From: JACOVP01 sp964390715
GTDB lineage: Archaea > Nanobdellota > Nanobdellia > SCGC-AAA011-G17 > UBA489
DNA: 23,415 nt
Assembly (NCBI GenBank): GCA_964390715.1
Contig: CAYMIM010000017.1
Location: 1 to 23,415, forward strand
Reading direction: 5' to 3'
Shown: positions 6,936-13,129 of the stretch, piece by piece
Numbering within the stretch: the first letter of the stretch is position 1
Layout of the letters: each line of letters starts with the position of its first letter
Program-made: the position numbers and the translations under genes
The notes under the pieces: model-generated
Seen by the model: only the letters and a program-made list of their open reading frames with translations
The model's database searches: none
What the model was told of the DNA's origin: nothing

Positions 6936-8369
6936 TCAATCCTGGGTGACTAATGCGGCGATCACCAAAAGCAGCGTGAAGCAGAAAAAGTACACTGCCC
7001 AGCGTCTTGCTTTGAAATCGCTAGATTCATACACAATCCTTCCAGTTCCATTTATAAAACTGTCGGACGGCTGTTGCGTTGTTGTATGTTCAAGTGGTTT
7101 CTGGGCGTCGATATTCTTTTTCAGAGAAATCTGCTCTTTCGTGGTATTTTGTTGTAGGATAAGGCAGCTGTCTTTGGTGAACCCTTTGATGGTTACAGGC
7201 AGAGAAGTTGTAGCGTCTAATCCCTCAGCATAAACAGGATAGTCTCCATCAGCGAGTTTTCCATTGCAGTTAGGAAGTAGAGGAATCGTTAAAGTAAACA
7301 CATGCTCGACAAATTTATCTTCAATGCTGACTGTGGTTTGCTTGCTGAGATTCGCGACAAAGACTTTGACTGTTGTTTTTTCTGTATCGCCTTTGTACAC
7401 ATGCAATCGCACACGAAACGATTCACCAAATTGCACCATATCATCGTTGCCAACATACACACGTTCAAGAACTAAAGAGGAATTCAAAGAGACAGCGGTG
7501 CCATTATGGGGAGCGCCAGGCGTTGGGAGAGAAAGCGTAAGTGTTTCATGCTCAAAATCTTTTGACCAAGTCAAACCTTCTTTGGAACGGCTATAAGTAA
7601 GCTCATCAATCGTTCGTGTATCTGTAGCTAAGCGAACAGTTTCCAGTCCTTCATTATTAAGAATCGACTGTCCATTGAGATATACAACAACATAAGACTC
7701 TGCGGCAAGAATAGGACTCTCCAGATGAACATCAGAAATAATGACTGTAGTATTCCTAGCGTCTTGCAACAGTAAGCCGTGAAGGTCTAGTGCTTGCTCG
7801 CCATAGTTATAAAGTTCAACCCATTCCCCTCCAGGTCGCGCGGCGCGATCATCTCCTAGAGGATCAGGCAAAAATTCGCTAATCCATAACGTGTAGTTTA
7901 TTGCTTCGCCAGATTGGTTTAAGTCATTGTCTTCGCCAGGCGTTGGAGTACAGGCGATAAGCAAGTGATCCTGAACGCATAAAGCCTTGCCATTATTGTT
8001 GCCACCATCACGACTACCAACATAAAAAGTAGCGTCCAAAATTGATTCGTTGTCACGAAAGAGCACTAGGTCTTTGTCATTGTTTAGTCCATTGCCCAGC
8101 GTAGCCCCTGTCGTATAGGCGGTGATATTCACATCAGTAAGATTATATCCTTCTTCAACAATAAGCGCGTAAGGTGTAGCAAAATCTTGTAACAAGAGTA
8201 AATCGTCAGAAGACGCTAAGTCCTCAAAAAGAATGGTTGAAAGGTTGCTGCCATTAGTAAATACTTCAATATATTCGTGATTATTATCTTTGCCTTGAGG
8301 ATCATACATGATTTCCGTGATCTGAAACCCACAAATCAAAGGCAATACTAAGAGGAGATACCAGCGCAT
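6936..8369 (-). CDS. membrane-anchored surface protein with two lamin-tail domains
   Basis: The 477-aa protein (ATG start at 8369) opens with a short signal peptide MRWYLLLVLPLICG, then a first lamin-tail-like domain beginning FQITEIMYDPQGKDNNHEYIE (about 15-145). A second lamin-tail domain begins LWISEFLPDPLGD and continues GGEWVELYNYG (about 160-290). Residues about 300-400 form a further beta-rich domain. After a Thr/Gln linker, a single TM helix lies at about 457-474 and the protein ends three residues later, so there is virtually no cytoplasmic tail. In secreted bacterial and archaeal proteins, lamin-tail domains are thought to bind polymers or DNA or to accompany nucleases; no nuclease domain is present here. 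The start is moved from a TTG at 8387 because a TATA box is centred 26 nt before ATG 8369. Confidence 0.85.
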   Translation of the reverse strand: MRWYLLLVLPLICGFQITEIMYDPQGKDNNHEYIEVFTNGSNLSTILFEDLASSDDLLLLQDFATPYALIVEEGYNLTDVNITAYTTGATLGNGLNNDKDLVLFRDNESILDATFYVGSRDGGNNNGKALCVQDHLLIACTPTPGEDNDLNQSGEAINYTLWISEFLPDPLGDDRAARPGGEWVELYNYGEQALDLHGLLLQDARNTTVIISDVHLESPILAAESYVVVYLNGQSILNNEGLETVRLATDTRTIDELTYSRSKEGLTWSKDFEHETLTLSLPTPGAPHNGTAVSLNSSLVLERVYVGNDDMVQFGESFRVRLHVYKGDTEKTTVKVFVANLSKQTTVSIEDKFVEHVFTLTIPLLPNCNGKLADGDYPVYAEGLDATTSLPVTIKGFTKDSCLILQQNTTKEQISLKKNIDAQKPLEHTTTQQPSDSFINGTGRIVYESSDFKARRWAVYFFCFTLLLVIAALVTQD

Positions 8370-8390
8370 ACAGAAAGGAATAAACAAAGA

Positions 8391-8398
8391 AGTATAAG
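8391..8398 (-). promoter_or_regulatory. TATA box of the lamin-tail operon
   Basis: The minus strand reads CTTATACT, centred 26 nt before ATG 8369. It supports the shorter, leaderless start. Confidence 0.6.
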
Positions 8399-8425
8399 GC
8401 AGTATGGGAAAAAAAGTCGGAAAGC

Positions 8426-8836
8426 TTACAGATTTAACGAAGATCTTCTGCTTGCCAGCAACTGTTCGAAGGTAATTCCCTTATCTTGGCATAAATCTTT
8501 CGAAATAAAGAAATGTTTTCCGGCGTTCCTTCCTAGATCTCCAGGTTTCAAGAACATCCATCCAGTCCTGTCAAATCGCATCGCGACCCAGGCTTCAGCG
8601 CCAAATCCTTGAGCGAATTCTTGGAGTTCATGGACCTGCTGCTCAGTAATATATCTTCTGTCACCTTTGCCGCTTTTACACTCAATAGCGAAGCTTCTGC
8701 CTTCTTTGCCAGCTAACAAGTCAGGACACGGAAAAGGCATGCTTCCAGAGCCAGCGACACGTAAGCAAAAATGCTCAGCTTCCCAGAACATATGCAATAA
8801 TTCTCGTTCAGTGCGACTGCCTTTAGCTTTGGACAT
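8426..8836 (-). CDS. hjc: Holliday junction resolvase Hjc
   Basis: This archaeal resolvase cuts four-way DNA junctions during recombination and fork repair. The 136-aa length is typical. The family signature is intact: KGSRTERELL near the N-terminus (E10), RVAGSGS, CPDLLA (D39) and AIECKS (E52, K54). These give the expected E-D-ExK metal-binding site of the nuclease fold. A short C-terminal extension rich in Ser/Arg/Leu follows. The start immediately follows the stop of the deoxyribosyltransferase-like gene (TAAATG), so the two are co-transcribed and translation is probably coupled. Confidence 0.93.
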   Translation of the reverse strand: MSKAKGSRTERELLHMFWEAEHFCLRVAGSGSMPFPCPDLLAGKEGRSFAIECKSGKGDRRYITEQQVHELQEFAQGFGAEAWVAMRFDRTGWMFLKPGDLGRNAGKHFFISKDLCQDKGITFEQLLASRRSSLNL

Positions 8837-9367
8837 TTAGATCATTCCATCTACAGGTTTTCCAGCATAACCTTCAGAAAATTTAACTACGCCCTTTAGT
8901 AAATCTGTTGCCAATGCAAGTCTTTCATCATTGCTTAACTGGAGTGTTGATAAAACCATTCTCTCTAATACTCCGTTAATAACGGTAGGTCGCATAGCTA
9001 TAATCTCATCATCAAGATAAGGCATAGCAGGAATGGGAAAATAAAGAAAGATAGGTTTTCGTTCAACATGAGCGAATCCCATTTCTAAGAAAGTATTTGC
9101 ACCTATGTAATGGTCTATTCCCTTCTTTGTTTGGTTATAAACTAAGATGCCATCTCCTGCTTTTATTTTAGTATAGTATGCTCGAATTAAATCGTGATGT
9201 ATTTTATTCTGCGAAGATTCTCTGGATATTTCATCATTGCTTTGAAGATCAGCATATGCTTCTGCAAATGCAGGGATAGTAACTTCATGTCCTAGAGACT
9301 CCAATCTCTTTCCAACATCAATCATTTCAGGAGAGAAAGTCATACTGCCGCAGACTACAATTTTCAT
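8837..9367 (-). CDS. nucleoside 2-deoxyribosyltransferase-like protein
   Basis: A 176-aa Rossmann-like protein. It starts MKIVVCGSMTFSPEM and continues LESLGHEVTIPAFAEAY. A conserved middle section includes KAGDGILVYNQTKKGIDHYIG and then NTFLEMGFAHVERKPIFLY. The Asp of GDGILVYN and the Glu of FLEMGFA match the positions of active-site acidic residues in nucleoside deoxyribosyltransferases. Many such archaeal relatives are annotated this way without proven substrate, so nucleotide salvage or house-cleaning is an inference. The ATG at 9367 is 27 nt from a TATA box. It shares a transcript with hjc. Ala codons are mostly GCA/GCT, whereas the neighbouring surface and ParA genes use GCG often. Confidence 0.8.
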   Translation of the reverse strand: MKIVVCGSMTFSPEMIDVGKRLESLGHEVTIPAFAEAYADLQSNDEISRESSQNKIHHDLIRAYYTKIKAGDGILVYNQTKKGIDHYIGANTFLEMGFAHVERKPIFLYFPIPAMPYLDDEIIAMRPTVINGVLERMVLSTLQLSNDERLALATDLLKGVVKFSEGYAGKPVDGMI

Positions 9368-9389
9368 GAAAAGAAGAATGGAGTATCCC

Positions 9390-9398
9390 TATAAAAAT
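9390..9398 (-). promoter_or_regulatory. TATA box of the deoxyribosyltransferase-hjc operon
   Basis: The minus strand reads TTTTTATAG, centred 27 nt before ATG 9367. It lies directly beyond the T-rich end of the histone gene. Confidence 0.65.
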
Positions 9399-9410
9399 GT
9401 AATGAAATTA

Positions 9411-9430
9411 AAGAAAAATAAAAAAAAGAA
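9411..9430 (-). terminator. T-tract terminator of the histone gene
   Basis: On the minus strand, TTCTTTTTTTTATTTTTCTT follows the histone stop by 8 nt. There is no hairpin; this is the T-rich form used by archaeal RNA polymerase. Confidence 0.6.
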
Positions 9431-9438
9431 ATGCGATG

Positions 9439-9609
9439 TTATAAGTCGCGTGCTTTAACTGTAGCTCTGCCGTTGTCCTTAGCGCGTTGAGCGGCGTCTT
9501 TGATTAATCCTGCTACTTTTTCACTTAAGGCTTCAGCGAAATCACCTGCTACGTTCATTCCCTTTGCGAATTCTTTAACTTTAGCTTTAACAACTAATAA
9601 GTCAGACAT
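9439..9609 (-). CDS. short histone-fold protein lacking helix alpha3
   Basis: A 56-aa protein starting MSDLLVVKAKVKEFAKG. It fits the histone fold: alpha1 at about 3-16, loop MNVAGD, long alpha2 at about 23-46 (FAEALSEKVAGLIKDAAQ), then the RATVKARDL motif equivalent to GRKTIKAEDI of HMfB. It ends there, so the third helix is missing. It resembles the short alpha3-truncated histones reported from Bdellovibrio (Bd0055) and some archaea, rather than the 65-70 aa HMf type. It presumably packs DNA alongside Alba. Start ATG 9609 has a strong SD, GAGGTG, 7 nt upstream. A TATA box about 96 nt upstream gives a leader of about 70 nt that contains a perfect palindrome. A T-tract follows the stop. Confidence 0.88.
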   Translation of the reverse strand: MSDLLVVKAKVKEFAKGMNVAGDFAEALSEKVAGLIKDAAQRAKDNGRATVKARDL

Positions 9610-9651
9610 TGTTGGCACCTCTGCGGTTTGTTTTGATCATGTGAAAAACCA

Positions 9652-9670
9652 CACTACAAGGCTTGTAGTG
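9652..9670 (-). promoter_or_regulatory. 19-bp perfect palindrome in the histone leader
   Basis: CACTACAAG and CTTGTAGTG are exact 9-bp inverted arms around a single base. With transcription starting about 25 nt from the TATA box, this lies at about +8 to +27 of the transcript. As RNA it would form an 8-bp stem with a 3-nt loop; as DNA it is an ideal dimer site. Either form could regulate histone dosage. Confidence 0.65.
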
Positions 9671-9700
9671 CTTATTTTCAAGGTTTTGACACTAGGGTAG

Positions 9701-9713
9701 TATATAAAGCTTT
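9701..9713 (-). promoter_or_regulatory. BRE/TATA promoter of the histone gene
   Basis: The minus strand reads GAAAGCTTTATATA, the same composite as upstream of the 265-aa gene and eS17. It is centred about 96 nt from the start codon, so unlike most genes here this one has a real 5' leader. Confidence 0.7.
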
Positions 9714-9810
9714 CTCTTAAAAGGGCAGAAAATGGCACTTTAGAGCTGTTTTACAGAGGTTTTGATAGAAAGTTTTAGGCATAAAGAGTAAGGAAAATGT
9801 TTCAAAAATG

Positions 9811-11283
9811 CTAGTCTTCTTCCATCTTCATAAACGGAAATAAAATCACGTCTCTAATCGAAGCGGAATTCGTGAATAGCATAATCATTCTGTCTAGACC
9901 AATGCCCAATCCACCCATAGGAGGCATACCATATTCCATGGCTTTCAGGTAGTCCATATCTACAGGATGTTGCTCATCTTTTTTGACGTTTTTCTTCTGC
10001 ATGTCAAAGAACTTATTTTGGAGCACAGGATCATTTAATTCAGAGTACGCGTTCGCGAATTCCATGCCAGCAATAAACAATTCAAAGCGTTCAATAATCT
10101 CTTCAGGACCATCTCGCTTAGGTTTGCACAAAGGAGTCGTTTCACAGGGATAATCAGTGATAAATGTCGGTTGAATCAGATGCTCTTCCACAAGTTCATC
10201 AAATAAAGCGGCCATGATCATGCCTTTGCTTGCTTTCTTATCTATATCGAGTTTGTGTTCTTTAATTAATTTCTTGAGTTCAGCGTCTTTGAGTTTGTCA
10301 AAGTCAATTTTTCCATATTTCTTTAGAGCCTCTTTCATCGTCAATCGTTGCCAAGGTGTTTTCATATTGATTTTATGGCCTTGATATTCAATGACTGATT
10401 CGCCTAAAACTTCTTTTGCTACTCTCGTGAAAATCTCTTGCGTCAATTCCATCACGTCATGGTAGTCAGCATAAGCCCAGTAGCATTCCATCATAGTAAA
10501 TTCTGGATTATGAGTTCTGTCAATGCTTTCATTTCTGAAGTCTCTGCCAATCTCATACACTTTCTCAAAGCCGCCAACAACCAGTCGCTTCAAATATAAT
10601 TCATCAGACACGCGCATATAGACATCCATCTTGAGATCATGCAAAAACGTTTTGAAAGGTCTGGCATTTGCTCCGCCGTACAATGGTTGTAAGACTGGCG
10701 TGTCAACTTCTAAAAATCCTTGCTGATCTAAGACTGCTCTGACAGTGTTCAAAATCTTGCTTCTCTTGAAAAAAATCTCTTTGACTTCGGGATTGGAAAT
10801 TAAGTCTAAATATCTGTATCTATAGCGTTGCTCCATGTCTTTCAAGCCGTGCCATTTTTCTGGCAGTGGTCGTAGACATTTCGCTAGTAATTGGAACGTC
10901 TTGACTTTGATAGTGATTTCACCCATCTTCGTTCTGAAAATAGCACCTTTAACACCCACAATATCTCCCAAGTCAGTCGTAGAAAAGTGCTTATACTCTT
11001 TTTCACCCAAAATGTCTTCACGACAGTAAATCTGAATTCTTCCACTTTGATCTTGTAAATGCGCGAAGCCTGCTTTTCCCATAACTCTATGTGTCATAAT
11101 TCTGCCAGCGATCGATACTGCATGATCTGTCTCTTCATGATTGCCGAGATGTTCAAACTTCTTGAGAAGAGCTACAGCATTATCTTTATGTTCAAAATGA
11201 TAGGGATAAGGATTCACTCCTTCTTTGCGTAAAGCATCTAATTTCTTCTTGCGATCCTCAATCATGAGATCTTCAGGTTTCAT
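9811..11283 (-). CDS. lysS: lysyl-tRNA synthetase, class II
   Basis: Charges tRNA-Lys in the cytoplasm. The 490-aa length and order are standard: an N-terminal helix, an OB-fold anticodon-binding domain (about 57-135), then the class II core. Motif 1 is at 188-200 (QQGFLEVDTPVLQP), motif 2 at 246-266 (GRDFRNES...THNPEFTMME), and motif 3 at about 457-468 (GGLGIGLDRMIM). The lysine-pocket segment FIAGMEFANAYSELNDP is present. Most archaea use the unrelated class I enzyme, so a class II enzyme is a lineage marker. The sequence type (ITDYPCETTPLCKPKRDGP) departs from common bacterial HPVEVSPLAK. Start ATG 11283 is 26 nt from a TATA box. Confidence 0.96.
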   Translation of the reverse strand: MKPEDLMIEDRKKKLDALRKEGVNPYPYHFEHKDNAVALLKKFEHLGNHEETDHAVSIAGRIMTHRVMGKAGFAHLQDQSGRIQIYCREDILGEKEYKHFSTTDLGDIVGVKGAIFRTKMGEITIKVKTFQLLAKCLRPLPEKWHGLKDMEQRYRYRYLDLISNPEVKEIFFKRSKILNTVRAVLDQQGFLEVDTPVLQPLYGGANARPFKTFLHDLKMDVYMRVSDELYLKRLVVGGFEKVYEIGRDFRNESIDRTHNPEFTMMECYWAYADYHDVMELTQEIFTRVAKEVLGESVIEYQGHKINMKTPWQRLTMKEALKKYGKIDFDKLKDAELKKLIKEHKLDIDKKASKGMIMAALFDELVEEHLIQPTFITDYPCETTPLCKPKRDGPEEIIERFELFIAGMEFANAYSELNDPVLQNKFFDMQKKNVKKDEQHPVDMDYLKAMEYGMPPMGGLGIGLDRMIMLFTNSASIRDVILFPFMKMEED

Positions 11284-11303
11284 GGAATATTTGCGGAGAA
11301 GGG

Positions 11304-11313
11304 ACTTTAAAAA
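11304..11313 (-). promoter_or_regulatory. TATA box of lysS
   Basis: The minus strand reads TTTTTAAAGT, centred about 26 nt before ATG 11283. The region is shared with the divergent micropeptide promoter about 50 bp away. Confidence 0.6.
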
Positions 11314-11362
11314 ACTTATTATGCGTAAAAACCGGAAAGTTTACGGATTTTTTCAAGCAAAA

Positions 11363-11370
11363 CATATAAA
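11363..11370 (+). promoter_or_regulatory. TATA box of the micropeptide operon
   Basis: CATATAAA is centred 26-27 nt before ATG 11393. This selects that start over the in-frame ATG at 11381 and over the long open frame reaching into lysS. Confidence 0.65.
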
Positions 11371-11392
11371 CTCTAAACATATGAGAGACAAT

Positions 11393-11485
11393 ATGAACAA
11401 CAAAGGACAAATGTACATGATGATTGTCATGCTTATGGTTATGATAGTCTTGCTCATCTGGTTATTTATCGTAGGAATCAAATAA
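11393..11485 (+). CDS. 30-aa membrane micropeptide with class III signal-like N-terminus
   Basis: Encodes MNNKGQMYMMIVMLMVMIVL followed by LIWLFIVGIK. It consists of a short charged head (NNKGQ), one hydrophobic helix rich in Met/Ile/Leu/Val, and a final Lys. The KGQ just before the hydrophobic stretch resembles the cleavage region of archaeal class III (type IV pilin-like) signal peptides. Here, however, nothing follows the H-domain, so it would be a bare pilin-like helix. The start is set by the TATA box; 34 aa from ATG 11381 is the alternative. One nucleotide separates its stop from the next ATG, so the two genes are co-expressed. Function unknown. Confidence 0.7.
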   Translation: MNNKGQMYMMIVMLMVMIVLLIWLFIVGIK

Positions 11486-11486
11486 C

Positions 11487-11846
11487 ATGCAAAACTGGCT
11501 TATCAGTAAAAAAGTGCAGAACGCGGTAGAGATAAGCGTCAGTCTCTTCGGTCTCTATATGCTCTATCAAATTCTCAGAAGAATGTTGGGAGGTTCTTGG
11601 GGAATTGAAGCGCTCATATTTGGTTTAGTGGTCTTACATATTGGATTTACTTTTGGTCTAGCTATGAAAATGGCTGAGACAAAAACAGATCTTCGACATC
11701 TCAATAAGAAATTTTATGCGTTAGCGACAGACTTCAAAGAACTTAGAAATAAATTTAGTGATCAAACAATAGAGTTCAAGGCGCAGAGAAAAGAATTTTC
11801 AGATTTAGCGAAAAAAGTAGACTTATCATTGAAAAAGAGAAAATAA
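11487..11846 (+). CDS. two-TM protein with C-terminal coiled coil
   Basis: A 119-aa protein. TM1 is at about 13-31 and TM2 at about 39-60, joined by a short loop with GGSWG. Residues about 64-115 form a long, highly charged helix with a heptad-like pattern (KTDLRHLNKKFYALATDFKE), predicted to be a cytoplasmic coiled coil ending in KKRK. No signal peptide beyond TM1. It sits 1 nt after the micropeptide, so the two are probably made together and may interact in the membrane. I do not recognise a characterised family. The pairing suggests a small membrane scaffold or anchor. Confidence 0.75.
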   Translation: MQNWLISKKVQNAVEISVSLFGLYMLYQILRRMLGGSWGIEALIFGLVVLHIGFTFGLAMKMAETKTDLRHLNKKFYALATDFKELRNKFSDQTIEFKAQRKEFSDLAKKVDLSLKKRK

Positions 11847-11848
11847 AT

Positions 11849-12355
11849 TTAAAGCTGCTCAGCACGAGTAAGATATAGGGGATAATTGATTCTTAGCCTT
11901 TCTTGACGACCGGGAAGAGGCATGTGTGACAATATTCTGTCTAAAAGAGGTTTAGTCATACACTTATGTAAATGATAATGTTGAGTCATATCACTAAGAT
12001 GGGCAGTATGAGTTAATCCTGATGATGCAAGGTCGTCATCAACAACAAGTTCAAGCCCGCGTTCTATATACATTAGTTCATTAAAGAAAAGTTTTCCAAA
12101 GTGTGTCGAGAGACGTACATAAGGCCATAAGTAAAAAGAATGTCTTTTCCCTACGTGCTTGATTGCCCTTATTTTTCCAGTCATAATATCTGGATAGTCG
12201 CCAACAGTTATAGCGTGAATTTTAAGCCGATGATTCGCGGTAACTCTTTCAACGTCTTTTTGTAGAGATTCTAGTTGTTCGAAGTAAGGTTCAACAGCGT
12301 GCGCTATCTTTCTTTCTGCTTGTTGAAATTCTCGTTGAAGGACTCTGAGACTCAT
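11849..12355 (-). CDS. uncharacterised 168-aa protein
   Basis: I do not recognise this protein. The N-terminal 40 residues are helical and charged (LQREFQQAERKIAHAVEPYF), possibly a coiled coil. The central part is mixed alpha/beta (HAITVGDYPDIMTGKIRAIK). The C-terminal half is rich in His and Leu (HTAHLSDMTQHYHLHKC). No signal peptide or TM segment. The ATG at 12355 is used instead of a TTG at 12373 because a TATA box lies 26 nt upstream. The promoter sits in the few bases between this gene and the histidine phosphatase stop, so it probably has its own transcript. Its 3' end is 2 nt from the convergent two-TM gene. Confidence 0.65.
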   Translation of the reverse strand: MSLRVLQREFQQAERKIAHAVEPYFEQLESLQKDVERVTANHRLKIHAITVGDYPDIMTGKIRAIKHVGKRHSFYLWPYVRLSTHFGKLFFNELMYIERGLELVVDDDLASSGLTHTAHLSDMTQHYHLHKCMTKPLLDRILSHMPLPGRQERLRINYPLYLTRAEQL

Positions 12356-12376
12356 CGATAAAAAAGAGATCAAGGA

Positions 12377-12385
12377 CTTTAAAAA
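12377..12385 (-). promoter_or_regulatory. TATA box of the 168-aa gene
   Basis: The minus strand reads TTTTTAAAG, centred 26 nt before ATG 12355 and just beyond the stop of the upstream gene. Confidence 0.55.
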
Positions 12386-12387
12386 GG

Positions 12388-13035
12388 TTATCGTGCTTGT
12401 GTATTAAAAAGATGTGCAGTATCATTAACGCTTAAAAGATGCCATCCACGCTCATCATATTGTAATCGAGTAATAGAAGTGTTATCGAGAAGAATTTTAT
12501 AAGTAATACTTGGAGTGAACTTCATAATGCCTCGAAGTAAACATTTGATAGCCATCCCATGAGTAAAAATACCTAACGATAGCATTCGATCTTTAGTATA
12601 AAAAGGTAACACTTCACGTTGAACAAATCCTAACATTCTTTCCTCTACAGCTCTTTGTGATTCTCCATTTGGTGGTGTAAAATTCCAATTATCTGTATTA
12701 ATCGATGCAACTGTTTCAGGAGTATAAATCTCAACTCTTGGTTTTCCTTGCCATTCACCCTGTGATAATTCTAACAATTCACCTGAAAAAACAATATCCA
12801 CTAATGAGAAACCCATATGTTTTCCTACAAGACGTGCTGTCTCTCTGCATCTAACTGCTGTTGAAGAGTAGATTTTGTCAAAAAGAATATTCTCTGCTAC
12901 CAAACGTTTACCTAATGATGCAGCCTCTAATTTCCCCCTTTCAGATAAAGGAGTTTCATTTGATCTGCCACCAATAATGTGAGGTGCACAGTTCATCACT
13001 GATTCAGCATGCCGAATAAAGTAAAAATTGAGCAT
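12388..13035 (-). CDS. histidine phosphatase family protein (phosphoglycerate mutase-like)
   Basis: A 215-aa cytosolic enzyme of the RHG branch. RHAES (8-12) carries the phospho-accepting His9. It is followed by GGRSNETPLSERG, a substrate-binding Arg in SSTAVRCRETA (R62), the catalytic acid in LLELSQGEW, and the second His in FTHGMAIK (H159). All key residues are present, so an active phosphatase or phosphomutase is likely. The exact substrate cannot be read; relatives act on sugar phosphates, alpha-ribazole phosphate or nucleotides. Start ATG 13035 is 26 nt from its TATA box. It is divergent from the TRM11-like gene across about 95 bp. Its codons are more A/T-ending than those of the methylase next door, which may indicate a different history. 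Confidence 0.88.
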   Translation of the reverse strand: MLNFYFIRHAESVMNCAPHIIGGRSNETPLSERGKLEAASLGKRLVAENILFDKIYSSTAVRCRETARLVGKHMGFSLVDIVFSGELLELSQGEWQGKPRVEIYTPETVASINTDNWNFTPPNGESQRAVEERMLGFVQREVLPFYTKDRMLSLGIFTHGMAIKCLLRGIMKFTPSITYKILLDNTSITRLQYDERGWHLLSVNDTAHLFNTQAR

Positions 13036-13056
13036 AAGAAGATATACTGGGAATTG

Positions 13057-13066
13057 TTTTTAAAAG
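13057..13066 (-). promoter_or_regulatory. TATA box of the histidine phosphatase gene
   Basis: The minus strand reads CTTTTAAAAA, centred 26 nt before ATG 13035. Confidence 0.6.
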
Positions 13067-13098
13067 TTGTTTACTTCATACCAGGAACGAATAATCAC

Positions 13099-13108
13099 CT
13101 TTTTATAG
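13099..13108 (+). promoter_or_regulatory. TATA box of the TRM11-like gene
   Basis: CTTTTTATAG is centred 26 nt before ATG 13130, so the mRNA is predicted to be leaderless. Confidence 0.6.
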
Positions 13109-13129
13109 CCTCAGAAACACTTCTTTTCT

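Noticed and set aside
11225..11392. Extension of the micropeptide frame back into the start of lysS
   Set aside because: It would overlap the divergent lysS start and both promoters; the TATA box at 11363-11370 lies inside it.
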